Of a DNA stretch of 34,835 nucleotides, positions 11,120-21,475 are shown piece by piece. The notes under the pieces were generated by a model, which searched no databases, was not told the origin of the DNA, and saw nothing but the letters and a program-made list of their open reading frames with translations. The position numbers and the translations under genes were made by a program. This DNA comes from Plakobranchus ocellatus (lineage: Eukaryota; Mollusca; Gastropoda; Plakobranchidae). Numbering within the stretch: position 1 is the stretch's first letter; every line of letters starts with the position of its first letter. The DNA lies in assembly GCA_019648995.1 (NCBI GenBank), contig BLXT01007857.1, forward strand, positions 699,771 through 734,605, given 5' to 3'.

Positions 11120-11799
11120 ACGATTGGGGAGGGCAAATTGAGATATCTTGAGCGATATGACGGAAAGGCAAAACCATTAAAATTTAAAATGTCTGGTCCC
11201 GTAGACAAAAGAATTTGCAGTTGCGTATGCGAATACAATTAATACAGATCATTCTTTGCATGCTAAAGGAATGTCATTCGAAGGCATTGAAAAGTTGACT
11301 CATTCCTAGTAGTAGCTTTATTTACTCACTTTGAGTGGACCGGCTCTGCCGATGTTTTGAAGAGGAGGGTTTGGGAGTTCGCTTGCATGTTGCACATTAG
11401 CTCCTGCAAGTCTGGAACATTCGGTTGTTGCATCCCATATAGGAATCATTCGTACGGTCTATTACCTTGCCCTTCTTAAAGACCATAACCAACCGTCAAC
11501 TCGTATTGTTTATCTTAACAGTGTTATGAAATATTTCATATATAAGTATATTTATTTGATTCACTAACCGCAGAGATGAACTTTATTGTCATTATCATTT
11601 GTACATTGTATTGTAACAGCTGATACAGAATGGTTTTCTCGCTAAGTGCAATAAGAGCCAAGAGATTGAAAGCGTGCCTCCCTTTTCGACTTGTTCATCG
11701 AACAAAATACAAGTCCGTCTGATCACAGTCAAGTATTACACACTCTGTTATCGGATTGCCACGCAAGGCGCAGAAAATACACAAAACACGCAACAATGC

Positions 11800-12188
11800 G
11801 GTGAATTAAGCGAGTCAAACCTTTCATACCACCTATCAGTTCTAGCAGTGGAAATGCTAGTGACAGCAACAGTAGCAGCAGCAGCGGCAACAATCGTATT
11901 GGATTAGTACTTCTTCTGTAGGTGCCCTGTCTGGAGCAGACATTGGCGATCATATTCCTTCACTCAAACCTGTTATCATCTATTGACCATGAATCAAGAC
12001 TTTCAATAAAATTTATTTTCTGTCTATTTCAACTGCGATTGCCTTCAATCTTTCCAGTGACTGCTGAATGTTCTAAGCCCTTGTGTCGAGAAATATGTCC
12101 TGGATTATTAAAAGTGTGGATAATATTTGAACCACCTCAAGACATTTTCGAGAATTTTAACAGCGGCGACCCGCTCAAGAAGCCTTGA
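11800..12188 (+). other. Exon-like Ser/Gly-rich and acidic coding stretches, gene unknown
   Basis: One frame reads KPFIPPISSSSGNASDSN and then a Ser/Gly/Asn run to about 11915. A second frame, one base away, continues STSSVGALSGADIGDH. After a good pyrimidine-rich acceptor (CTTCAATCTTTCCAG, ending at 12058) a third segment reads FEPPQDIFENFNSGDP and stops at 12188. Composition looks protein-like and partly low-complexity, but no donor links the parts and no family is recognised. It may be a decayed exon set or a chance frame made by AGC repeats. Confidence 0.25.
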
Positions 12189-12310
12189 CAGGAGCTGGAA
12201 TGACGCTCGCTTATAAAAAATGGAGGACTTACACGTACAATATTTAAGGGATAATGATTTCAACCAAACAGCTACGCCGAATCGTGTTATATTAGATTAA
12301 GTAAAGTGGG

Positions 12311-12557
12311 TCCCACGCTTAGTTCAAGCATCGGGGGAACCAGGAGTAGGGTCCTGATTGTTTTTGGCAAACGGCATTTGAGATAGTTTGACATTGCTTT
12401 CCTCGCCGCCTTTACTTTCGCCGGGTCTGAAGAGACCTAGCTACCCATTTAGTGCTTGGTGGACACAAGAGGAGCAATGAAAATCTGATTTGGCCCGGAC
12501 TGGGAATCGAGCCCCGGACCTCTTGGATTGCCCTACCAGATGAGCCACCGCTCCCCC
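12311..12557 (-). mobile_element. tRNA-derived SINE, family 2
   Basis: Read on the minus strand, the head has GAGCGGTGGCTCATCTGG (A-box region) and GGGCTCGATTC (B box) about 35 bp apart, as in a type-1 tRNA, followed by a long unrelated body ending near GGTTCCCCCG. Unlike a tRNA gene, the 3' half does not close a clear acceptor stem. Only one copy is in the window, so the outer ends are estimates. It is different in sequence from SINE family 1. Confidence 0.65.
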
Positions 12558-13009
12558 CTATATTAGATTGCTAACTAATAACTCTATCTCGATAGAAAAT
12601 TACTGCTTGGTAAGAGGCTATGGCATTGCCTAAGACCGTTCTCTTCCAGCGACTCAGGTTTGAATCTTCTGCGTGGTAAAAAATGTTCTGAGCTATCAGA
12701 GGCCATATAGCAGAACAAACCATTCTCTGTTTCATAGAAAATTACGGTTTACCTTTTTTTTTCGATCCTAACTCATAGAAATCTTCAAAAATTTTTGTAA
12801 TGTTTTCCTTTGTTAAAACTATTGCATAGATCACTACGTAGTTTCCGTCCTTTTCATCTTGCTAATCTCCAGCATTTTTTTTCATCTTTCTCCTCTCAAA
12901 CATTACAACAGTCTGAGTCGGTGTCCACCACAGGCCAACTTAAATAGCGTGGTGAATGTGCAACGTTCTTTAAATATTCGAAAAGAACAAAAAGGATGGC
13001 CAGCCTTCA

Positions 13010-13703
13010 GGAGGTATAATTAATTATGACTTTATTTAATTGTTGTAAAAACAAGTTTATGTATATTCATATCAAAAGTCGTTATAAAGTTTTATAAAAA
13101 CCGTAATAAATCTTAGAATTTTTTGTCATACATACGTAGTAGATTGAAACACACATAACTTAAACTATAGACGCACAAAAAAATTTGGCAAAGCGTAATG
13201 TCTAGTGTTTTTTTTTTCTTTTGAACCAATACCAATTTCTTGACCAAAGCTATTCATGCGCCTTGTATTAGCCGTCGTTATGATAGATTGAACAAAAAAA
13301 AATAAAACAATTAACTTCATAGATAACACATTCTAAGGCCCTGACAATCACATGCATCTTCTTTCATGACAATGAAACAAAATAGAAATTCTTGAGATAC
13401 CTAATTAATTTTTTTTTCCACTCGCCGTCTGATTTTATACAAAATGGACACTGTTTCAACCCGCATGCCATTGTTTCCCAGAGGGCCTTGAACCCTCCTT
13501 GAACATTCTGACACCTCAGCAATCTTTTCCACACTTTTCTCCGCGACCACTCATACTCCATCCAGCACTCCAGTTCTGTCGGTCTGGTCTGCGTCGACTC
13601 AAAGAAGAATAACTTGGTAATTAGAGACTTGGCCGTCTAAAATGAAGCAAAATGTCGAATTGCTGTGTAAGTCCCTTCCAGCAGGATGTGCTCTGCATAC
13701 TTG
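13010..13703 (-). other. Probable 3' UTR of minus-strand paralog
   Basis: The first 280 or so bases after the stop align with the downstream region of the plus copy. The 65-codon open frame at 13364-13561 lies inside this part; its reading frame is not the one best conserved between copies, so I treat it as non-coding. TTTATT at 13031-13036 is AATAAA on the minus strand. Confidence 0.5.
13031..13036 (-). promoter_or_regulatory. Candidate poly(A) signal AATAAA
   Basis: AATAAA on the minus strand about 670 nt after the stop at 13704, comparable with the distance in the plus copy. Confidence 0.35.
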
Positions 13704-13775
13704 TCACCACTCTCTCCGTAGGTATCTCAGCATAAACTCTTTCTTTATCATGATGACCGTGGCGCCGTCACTAAC
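13704..13775 (-). CDS. Terminal coding exon of minus-strand CNBD2-like paralog
   Basis: The exon follows acceptor AAAAATAG, continues in phase 0 from 15078-15140, and encodes VSDGATVIMIKK then EFMLRYLRREW before TGA. Fifteen of 22 residues match the plus-strand terminal exon, and most changes are conservative (Ile/Val, Lys/Arg). In the minus copy Trp-TGA replaces the TAG-TGA of the plus copy. The acceptor has a poorer pyrimidine tract than its partner. Confidence 0.83.
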   Translation of the reverse strand, partial: VSDGATVIMIKKEFMLRYLRREW

Positions 13776-15077
13776 CTATTTTTAAAAAAAAAGGTGTAAT
13801 TAATGACATTCATTATTGCAACCAAAACCTTCTCCGAGCTTTTTAAGAAAATCAGCAGTTAGAGCATGAGTTTTATAAACAGAGTAGGTGGTAGTACTAT
13901 CAGGATCAGTACCAGCACTAGCAAAAGAAATAGTGTATGACTTTGTATGCTTTGCTTAGAATAAGTAGCACCTATCTTAATAAACTCAGCAGTAGTAAGG
14001 TTCACAACAAAACATAGTAACCATCTATTATTTACTTTGACTCACTACAACCATTTTCCGCAGCGGTTTCCGTGAGGGATTTATGATGACTTTCTTTGAA
14101 AGGAAATATATCGGTATCAGTATAGTTATGTGTATGTGTAACTGGAGACTGGCCATAAAGAGGGTAGGGGTGTGCCATATTCTTTTAAAAAGCTCAGGGA
14201 AATCATAGCTTCTTTTAGATCCATGGTTTTGTGTGGAGATTTGACGTTTTGTATGCAAACATTTCAGTTAGGTGATTTATTACGGATACGAGCTTGATAA
14301 CTAATTCCAGAAAGTGATCAAATAGGCTCATAATTGCTTATGCTAAAGACTCAAAGCTATTGTTCCCTTTTTTTTCCCTATGCGCGCTGGTATATATTAT
14401 CTAAATTGTTTCATACGATAAAACCTGAAAATTCTTCAAATATTTGTTGACTTTTAATATTTGCTCGTAAAAACCTTTATGAGTTACATCAAGAATATCC
14501 ATTTAGGATTTTAAGTACCCTACAAAAACATGTGTACACTGTCTCAGTCATTCCTTCCATAAAAAGCATTAACAATTTTAGCCCATTATGCGAGAGAGAT
14601 TGACATGTAGGAAAAGTTTACAAATATCAGGTACACTGTACTGTTTTCATCTGGTGATAGAGAAATTTGAGCGCTCAATTAAAATATATTGGACAGGTTA
14701 TCGCAGGTACAAGCAATCAACTGGTCGTCATTTTCTGATTGAAAGACAACTTCAGACGGGCCAAATAGAGAATCTAGAATCATCGTGTCCTGTTATTTTT
14801 TTTTTTTATAATAATAGTTTTGTTCACTCCGTGGTAGGTAGTATTCGATGGGTCATTCAATACTCCTTCATCGCAACACTATTTTTGCCAAATTGAATGG
14901 GTGTAAGCATTTTCTCTAGTTTTAAACTCGGACCAGCATAATGATATTTGAAAAGATGCTAACCGATTTAGCATTACTTTAGCTATCCCTGAATGCTTCC
15001 GTCATCAGGGGGTGTGAGCTTGGAACAGAAATGTATTTTTGTTTAAGAGATTAAAGAAACATGTCAGAGAGCGTTAC
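13776..15077 (-). other. Intron of minus-strand paralog
   Basis: About 1.3 kb of AT-rich sequence between phase-matched exons. A 102-codon plus-strand open frame at 14588-14896 shows no recognisable family feature. Nothing else is supported. Confidence 0.55.
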
Positions 15078-15140
15078 CAGAGAACAGTCCTCAGAAGGTT
15101 CTTTGTACGTGCCGTCATTGTAGTCTAACCACTCAACACC
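15078..15140 (-). CDS. 63-nt penultimate exon of minus-strand CNBD2-like paralog
   Basis: Acceptor TTCTCCATAG and donor CTG|gtaacg bound a 21-codon exon in phase 0 on both sides. It reads GVEWLDYNDG then TYKEPSEDCSL. Size, phase, donor and 18 of 21 residues are shared with 5532-5594 on the plus strand. At the DNA level there are about 8 differences in 71 positions including the donor. Confidence 0.85.
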
Positions 15141-16672
15141 CTATGGAGAAGTAGAAAGCAAAAATCTCATTAGACCTGTGGATTTCTCAGATGAGTAAAG
15201 TAAAAGTATAGTAGGCATCATTTTGTGCATGACTTAACTGGATTGATTCTTGTTACTTGAAATGATGATGGTAAAGATAACACGGAAATAAAAGACACGT
15301 TTAAGAAAATCAGAGGTCAAGATGAAAAAGATTTTTTAAAATTTGTGGAAAAGGAAATGTTTAATACTCAACAAAAAGGTGAAATTATTTTACATTTACA
15401 ACTTCTTCTGAAAGGATATAAATGTAACCATTGACTAAGACCATCATCAAAGCTTATTGATGCTATTGAAGGAAACCAATTTACTTCTAAAATCTCGTCT
15501 CTCTTTAATCGGGAAAGTACATATCCATTACTTTTAATTTGTTGGGTTTTTTTTTGTTTCTTTTTTGGTTAAAAGGTTTGGACTTTTAATGCCTCTGAAG
15601 AAAGGCAATATTTTTGGAGATCGGAAAGATATAAACGAATAGTAAGAATACCTTAGAGTCTAGTGAAGAGTGAAGTCAACGCAGCTAAACATCAAACACT
15701 TAGAAGGAGATGAACATTCGCAATGTAAGACAAGAAATTCTACAGTGGTCAGTGTGGTCTGGGTGGACACAGACACAGACTGATACAGACAGGAAGTTAG
15801 GGGTGTTACGTGATGGATAAATACGATTTTTTTTTATCACTTTTATTGATGAAAACTTATCTCTAGAATATCGGACCTATAAATTTAAGTGTGAGTGTGA
15901 GATGAGGTTGCTACATATTATTTAGGATGCATGCAAATGTGTTAGAATATCAGACCTACACGAGCCAGTTAAAATAAGATTGATTCATATTATGCTGCAT
16001 CATTGATGCTGTCAATGGTTTTAGAATATCACACGTACAAAAATACATTATCATATGTTAATATTGATGCAAACAATGGAAGTCAGCTCGGTTTAGCTAA
16101 ACCATCGATAAAAGAAAGTCTCGAACGCTGAGGGCTGACTTTCGAAGTAATCTATTTTTATAATATTATTTCCGATAAGCCGTAAATTTTATTGACTTCA
16201 TGATCTTCGGACATAATTATAATGTGATCTAAATCTGTCTGCAAACATGATAAGGGAATCGTTTGATGTTACCTTTAAAAGAATTCTATGTATAGCAATC
16301 TACTTGCATCAGAATAAAATGAAGTTTTTTTCTCTGATGGTATGAGTGGTTTGCATCCGCCTTTTGATTCGAATGTAGCTTAATTTATGCTGCTGCAAAC
16401 AAGCGAGATAAATGACAAGTCATGTTTACCGCCTATTTCAGTTCTCTATAACCAAGTATATGTATGTCGGCTGTGAGTGTCTGACACGTACGTGAGATGC
16501 AATATAGATATTTGATATTGGGAGCAAAAAAATGCATGTGTGCTAGCTATTGCGCTTGTTGGCTGGGTATACTTTGGGCCTTAACCTATATGAATCATTC
16601 CAATGGCCTGGATTGATTTAGATGGATAGACCATTCTTTTACAAAATATCAAACTAAACTATAAATACTCAC
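15141..16672 (-). other. Intron of minus-strand paralog with 79-bp tandem repeat
   Basis: About 1.5 kb. The only structure I can support is a degenerate tandem repeat at 15835-16090. Confidence 0.55.
15835..16090. repeat. Degenerate tandem repeat, 79-bp period
   Basis: The word TAGAATATC recurs at 15864, 15943 and 16022, exactly 79 bp apart, each time followed by a GACCTA-like or ACGTAC-like word and later by an ATGC/TGATGC-rich part. Units have drifted strongly. Confidence 0.6.
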
Positions 16673-16964
16673 CGCGACATCGGTGGCCGTGAGCTGGGCT
16701 TTAATCGTCCATTGTGAAAACTTGCTGTGCGGAGGGCTGAGATCTTGAGACACCGATCCATGTCTGCCCCTCATGTAAGCAAAAGGATTCCCTTGCTCAG
16801 TGGGCCGCGCGCGTGTGCTCGCCTTAGTTTTAGGCTGAGTTTTCGGGCCATCCCTTTCTTTGTCCGATAGTATGCTGGGAAGTTTGGTCCTCCGGTTTGA
16901 GGTCGTGTTCGTTCTCGCAGGTTTCGGTGGTGGTGGGGGCGATGCCACGTCTTTGTCTCTTGCA
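16673..16964 (-). CDS. Large linker exon of minus-strand CNBD2-like paralog
   Basis: This 292-nt exon starts after a T-rich acceptor (CAACTGCTCAATATAG) and ends at GTCGCG|gtgagt. One base completes a Ser codon and 97 codons follow. The N-terminal half holds a proline run (SPPPPPKPA) and Arg/Lys/Thr-rich sequence, probably disordered. The C-terminal half (GRHGSVSQD, PPHSKFSQWTIKAQLTATD) matches the plus copy in 27 of 32 residues. The proline run and a longer middle account for most of the five extra codons compared with 1627-1903. Confidence 0.85.
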
Positions 16965-17728
16965 CTATATTGAGCAGTTGAAATTAAAAACAAAAACACA
17001 TACATTTAAAGAGGTTGCAAGCTGCACTGATGTGATAATGAAAGCTTACAAAGTGTTAGGTATCGGATTTTCTCGACATTTACACTCTCGAGGCAATCGA
17101 AGTTCTGGCCCTGTACATTGTATTGTGTTTTACCATAATGTCAGATGATTTTTTCATATTTTGCATCTAATATTAATACATCTCTAGAAAGGACCAATAT
17201 GCAAAAACTCTCCAATCCTATTCTATCATACAGATATGGTCACCTACTCTCGTTTATAAAGTCAGCACATTCTTCGACCTAGCTAGATGAAGTAGGTTTC
17301 ACATAAAACCCGACCTCGAGATATTTCAAGCTTCCAGACCTTTTAGTTTTTATTGTACATTTTTTTTCACCTATGTTTCAATATGGCAATTATAAGTTTG
17401 TGATTCTTTTCCTTACTTAAAGATAAAGAAAAAAAGTACTTTGTGGTTTTACAACGTCTGCTTTTCCCCAGGTTAACAACTGAATTACTCAGAATATTTT
17501 AAGCTACCAATTTTTTATTTTATTTCCATTGTTCAAATCATTAAGTACCAATCAATCTTGAGCTGTTTCGCTGAAATCAGTTTGCGCGTATTGTCTTTAA
17601 ATTAGTCAACAAATTTTAAGGTTTCCAGTTTAATTGATCACTATTGATATACATACATATGGTTAAATGCACTTTTGGAAACACCGTAGGACTCGACGAG
17701 ACACTTTTTCATGTCAATGCATTATTAC
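16965..17728 (-). other. Intron of minus-strand paralog
   Basis: 0.76 kb, AT-rich; nothing recognised. Confidence 0.55.
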
Positions 17729-17777
17729 CTGTTATTTAGATTTCGCAATGTAAACGAAGATGACCTTTTAAGTACAC
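17729..17777 (-). CDS. 49-nt exon of minus-strand CNBD2-like paralog
   Basis: Bounded by an excellent acceptor (GTTTTTGCTTTCCCAG) and donor CAG|gtaata. Phase 1 in, phase 2 out; reads VLKRSSSFTLRNLNN with split codons at both ends. It has exactly the length, phase and last eight bases (AATAACAG) of the plus-strand exon 131-179. It was found because the neighbouring exons required this phase, which strengthens the model. Confidence 0.75.
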
Positions 17778-17845
17778 CTGGGAAAGCAAAAACAAAAACA
17801 AATCAAAATACCCTCCTAAAGAAATCAAGAAAGGTGGTGGTTAGT

Positions 17846-17895
<50 letters not shown>
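17846..17895. repeat. (CT)n microsatellite
   Basis: CT array with one TTTC interruption, followed by T and GTG-rich sequence, about 70 bp upstream of the acceptor of the 49-nt exon on the minus strand (GA on that strand). Confidence 0.95.
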
Positions 17896-18055
17896 CTTTT
17901 TTATCGTGGTGATGGTGGTGGTTGTGGGTTCAATCAAAATAATGCAAGTTATTACTATTTTTCAGCTACATAGAACGAAATAAGCGTGCTTATAAGCCTC
18001 TTCAATCTAAGAAATTCAACCCTCAAATATTGTTGGTTTAGAGATGTTTTTAAAA

Positions 18056-18171
18056 AAATGCTCTGTGAATCCAGATGCAGTCCTCTCACAGGTAATCTCG
18101 GCTACCAAGATATTAAAGATATAACATTCTACAGCTTTCCGAAAGACACCAATGGTCAAGATGCAACATAG
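18056..18171 (+). pseudogene. THAP-like zinc-finger scrap
   Basis: The frame reads LCESRCSPLTGNLGYQD and then ITFYSFPKDTNGQ before a stop. The spacing C-x3-C followed by an aromatic strand and FPKD resembles the start of a C2CH THAP domain (C-x2-4-C ... FPKD), as known from THAP proteins and P-like DNA transposons. The later Trp, Cys and His are absent because the frame stops. It could be a degraded transposon or gene fragment, or chance similarity. Confidence 0.3.
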
Positions 18172-18970
18172 GAGTACACAAACTGTACCTGTATAATTCT
18201 ACCTTTCTGCTACCACACAATAAGTGTTATAGAAACTATAACAATAACTCTAACCTGATCATTGGATTTCATCTTTTGTGTTCCTTAACGCAGGAAAAAC
18301 AAAACTGTTTTAATCAATTAACCCTTTAGGTGCTGCAACATTTTAGACCTAATTTAAGCAAAATGAATTTCTTACTTTCAAGGGAGAGCTGAATGTTTGT
18401 ACCCACAATTTTCGATTTCCTGTGCCTGTGAAGGAAACATAAGAGATCGTTTCTGTAAATTATACAAATCACTTATTACCGATTACCAAGGTAAGCAACA
18501 TTACCTTGTCTCCCTTAGTGAACTCTAGAGTTATCAATATAGATTACTTCTTATCTCTCTTTTCAAAAATTCCTTCATAAGCTTTTTCTTGTTGCAAATC
18601 CGTACGCTTACTCGGACTCAGGTTTACACATGGCGTTGTAATATTTGTTCAGCTCCTGTGAGGTTTTCATGAACATCATAAATATGCAGTGCGGCAGATA
18701 GAGACACAACTAGTCAGGCGTAGAGAGGAAAAAAAACAGTAAAAAAAGAGGGAAGAAGTTGGATAAATAAGCAGAATACGGAAGAAAATAATTGAAAATA
18801 TTGAGGATATTTTCTTGCTTATTTCGGAAGTAATTCGTGAAGACTGGATTATTTTTTTCATTCCCCTGCTTTGATAAATCTTCCGCAAACTTAAAACTTT
18901 GATCCATGTTCCCAAATACCGATCGTATTTTGTAGGAAACGCCTTTAACAATGTATCCCTCATTTAACTT

Positions 18971-19149
18971 ACATTGCGCTTTGTAGCAGCACATAACTCA
19001 CCAAAGTGATTCTTATGAAGGGTCCTGGCGTCATTTTCATATTGAGGCAAGATGTAAGACTGATTAAGGGTAAAAACAAAACTCCAACTAAATAGAGCGT
19101 GGAGAAACTGTGATAAGGTCACTGGGACAGCTTTTCTCATTTGAATCAC
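18971..19149 (-). other. Signal-peptide-like open frame ending at strong donor
   Basis: The frame starts MIQMRKAVPVTLSQFLHALF and continues through a hydrophobic stretch, then NQSYILPQYENDARTLHK. It ends at AAT|gtaagtt, a near-perfect donor; another good donor (TTG|gtgagtt) lies 27 bp earlier. It lies inside an intron of the minus-strand gene and has no known partner exon. It might be an alternative first exon, an unrelated gene start, or a chance frame. Confidence 0.25.
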
Positions 19150-19634
19150 TTGTTATTTAACATAATATGACGCATTCTATTCTATTTTTGCTCAGTATTT
19201 AGTTATTCTTTCTGGGGGGAATTATTAGCTTTTCTTTGCACATTCATATTTCCGACATTTATATTGAAGACTGAGACTGAATATTATGCATAAAATCTTA
19301 AATATATATAACACTTCTGATCACAGACATATCTCAATGAAAATATAAGATTAATATAAACTTTACTTTTAACTTGAATAAGATTCCTTTCTTATTTGTC
19401 TTTGCTAAAAAATATTACTTTTTTTAAAATTAATATCTTTCTTGAAATAATTAGAAATTTATTAATTCCATCAGTTTATCTAACAGACCTTCATTTTAAA
19501 AAAATTAGTTTGAATGTTATTTACTGTCCGTACTTGTATTACTCATACTTTTCTATTGCTTATTCTTCATCTGAGGGGAAAAATATACTACACATACACT
19601 GTATCTGCGGAACTGACAAAGGAAAACTTTACAC

Positions 19635-19719
19635 CTGATGACGGCGTGCTGTATCGCTGCTGGCCAGGCTGTTGTACTTGAAGATTTTGTCCTAATTTCT
19701 CTTCATGGTCCTCCAGTTT
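19635..19719 (-). CDS. 85-nt linker exon of minus-strand paralog
   Basis: Acceptor CTTCAATACTGTACAG (pyrimidine-rich upstream) and donor TCATCAG|gtgtaa. Only one frame is open: KLEDHEEKLGQNLQ then VQQPGQQRYSTPSS, with one base left over. This phase-1 end fits the phase-1 start of 17729-17777. The first half could form a short helix; the second is Gln/Ser-rich. No plus-strand counterpart is inside the window. Confidence 0.6.
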
Positions 19720-20242
19720 CTGTACAGTATTGAAGAGAAGGCAGATTGATAACATAAAGAGAAACTTCCAACACCAAAATTGCAAACCAAAATAAAGCAA
19801 TGCAAAGATAAAAAAAATTGACTCAATCACGTTTGCACATGAGACACAAATAAAATAAACTCACGATATGGTAATGAAAAATATGAAGTCCAAAGTGAAT
19901 GGCTATAAGCCTTTAAAATTTTGAACTATCATATATAAACGAATTTCATTAAGAAAAAAGAAATTTTTAAAAATTGTGAAAAATCCAAAATGGATCGTTT
20001 AGCGCAGAAGAAACCAGGATATGTTCTCTTTCGTGCCACTGGGGTGCGTTGGTGGCACAGGGGTAGAGAATCCGCCCTTAGATCGCAGGGACCTTCTTTC
20101 GCGGGTTCAAGCCTCGCCACCAACGCCTTCGCCTGACAGTGGGTCTGAAAGCCTGAGGCATGATCGGGGGAGGGGGGGTGTGAAAGCCTGAGATCACCCT
20201 GTTGAGGACGGGATATAAACAAAAACAAAACCCTTTTCGTAC
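19720..20242 (-). other. Intron of minus-strand paralog containing a SINE
   Basis: 0.5 kb; its upstream part is SINE family 1 copy b (20046-20220), inserted just after the donor at 20242. Confidence 0.5.
20046..20220 (+). mobile_element. tRNA-derived SINE, family 1, copy b
   Basis: Head with A-box region TGGCACAGGGGTAGAG and B box GGGTTCAAGCC, long variable arm, then CGCCTGACAGTGGGT and AAAGCCTGAG body words and an AAACAAAAAC tail. The body is partly duplicated: AAAGCCTGAG occurs twice around a G-rich insert. Inserted antisense to the host gene. Confidence 0.85.
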
Positions 20243-20311
20243 CCATCGAAGTGAACTTCCTCTACTTCCTCTGCTTGATGTCGAGCTTGTTTCCTCTGAT
20301 TTTGTTGGATT
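20243..20311 (-). CDS. 69-nt linker exon of minus-strand paralog
   Basis: Acceptor TTCACTAATCAG and donor GATGG|gtacga bound 69 nt. In phase 0, the frame that fits both neighbours, it reads NPTKSEETSSTSSRGSRGSS then LRW, a Ser-rich disordered stretch. A second frame is also open and looks helix-like (QQNQRKQARHQAEEVEEV), but its phase does not fit the next exon. The exon is therefore likely but its frame is not certain. Confidence 0.5.
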
Positions 20312-20819
20312 CTGATTAGTGAAGAAAATACACATGCCAGAAAATACAGTCAGTAGGCTTTACATTGTGTCAGCAATAAGGAGATACTCATCGCATAAGC
20401 GAAACGGAAAGACAAGTATTCATATGTTTATACTTATACACAAGGCTTTTTTCCGATGATTTTTCTTAAAGTAAACCTGATCTAAAGCAAACATTATAGA
20501 GCATAAATATTTTTGCCACTTGCTTCCTCTTTTAAAATGCTCTCAAAGAGCTTACATTGAAGGGCATTTCTGTATTACATTATGTGTGTATTAAGTGAAT
20601 TTTTGTCGTACTTTTACATTTTCACGTCTTTAGCTGACCAGTAAGAGATAGGTTTAAAGTTGCTGTCATCGTGCACTCTCTTTTATCTTTCCAGGTTCGT
20701 TTCAAGTGCGCAATTGGTCCTGCAAGATCTCTGCTTCGTTCATGACATCCTTCTCTAATACCGCAAACCCTCTATTTCCGTATCATCCCGAGTTATCCTC
20801 CGCTAGACGCTGCTACTAT

Positions 20820-21475
20820 CTCAACTCAAGTTACATTCTACTATCATACCACTAGTGTCAACGCTACTATCATATCTTGGCGTTACACTCTACTATCATA
20901 CCACTAGCGCTATTGCTGCTATCATACGTCGAGGCACACTCAACTATTATACCACTAGCACTACTGCTATTATCATACCTCGAGGCACACCCTACTATTA
21001 TACCACTAGCGCTACTGCTACCGTCATACCTTGCGCTACACTCTACTATTAACACTTGCACTAAGCTACTATCATACCTCTAGTTACACAGTACTATTAT
21101 ACCTCGAGTTATACTGTACCATTATACCATTAGCATTACTGCTACTATCATACCTCGAGTTACACTGCACTATCAAACCAATAACACTATGCAACTATCA
21201 TACCTCGAGTTACACTCAACTATTATACCACTAACGCTACTGTTATTGTCATACCTCCAGTTATACTGTACTATCAAACTACTATCACTATGCTACTCTC
21301 ATACCTCGAGTTACACTCAACTATTATACTACTAACGCTACTGTTACTATCATACCTCGAGTCATACTATACTATCAAACCATTAGCACTATGCTACTAT
21401 CATGCCTCGAGTTACACTGTACTATCAAACTACTAGCACTATGCTACTATCATACCTCGAGTTACACTTCTATAT
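20820..21475. repeat. Minisatellite, 50/51-bp units, about 13 copies
   Basis: The word TACCTCGAG (or close variants) recurs at 21151, 21201, 21252, 21302, 21353, 21403 and 21453, alternating 50 and 51 bp. The left part has variants with GGCACAC and TAGCGCTACT. Where the period is 51 it gives 17-residue periodic open frames in several frames, which are artefacts. Confidence 0.9.

Larger units (their letters stand above)
17778..19634 (-). other. Intron of minus-strand paralog with CT array and stray open frames
   Basis: 1.9 kb. It holds a CT array (17846-17895), a THAP-like scrap on the plus strand (18056-18171) and a minus-strand open frame with a signal-peptide-like start (18971-19149). None of these fits the phase chain of the gene. 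Confidence 0.5.

Noticed and set aside
10945..11177. Arg/Pro/Gly-rich open frames on both strands, and a possible tRNA gene
   Set aside because: They fall in SINE family 1 copy a; the body and tail shared with two other copies rule out a plain tRNA gene.
13364..13561. 65-codon minus-strand open frame downstream of the minus gene stop
   Set aside because: It lies in the stretch aligned with the plus copy's downstream region, but its frame is not kept in the plus copy. A different frame shows the shared pattern, so I treat it as 3' UTR.
18380..18434. Exon-like minus-strand segment with donor AAA|gtaag and two acceptors
   Set aside because: Its open frames end in phase 0, which cannot link the 85-nt and 49-nt exons.
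20855..21234. Several overlapping open frames on both strands
   Set aside because: Periodic frames made by the 51-bp minisatellite units; no sequence outside the repeat supports them.
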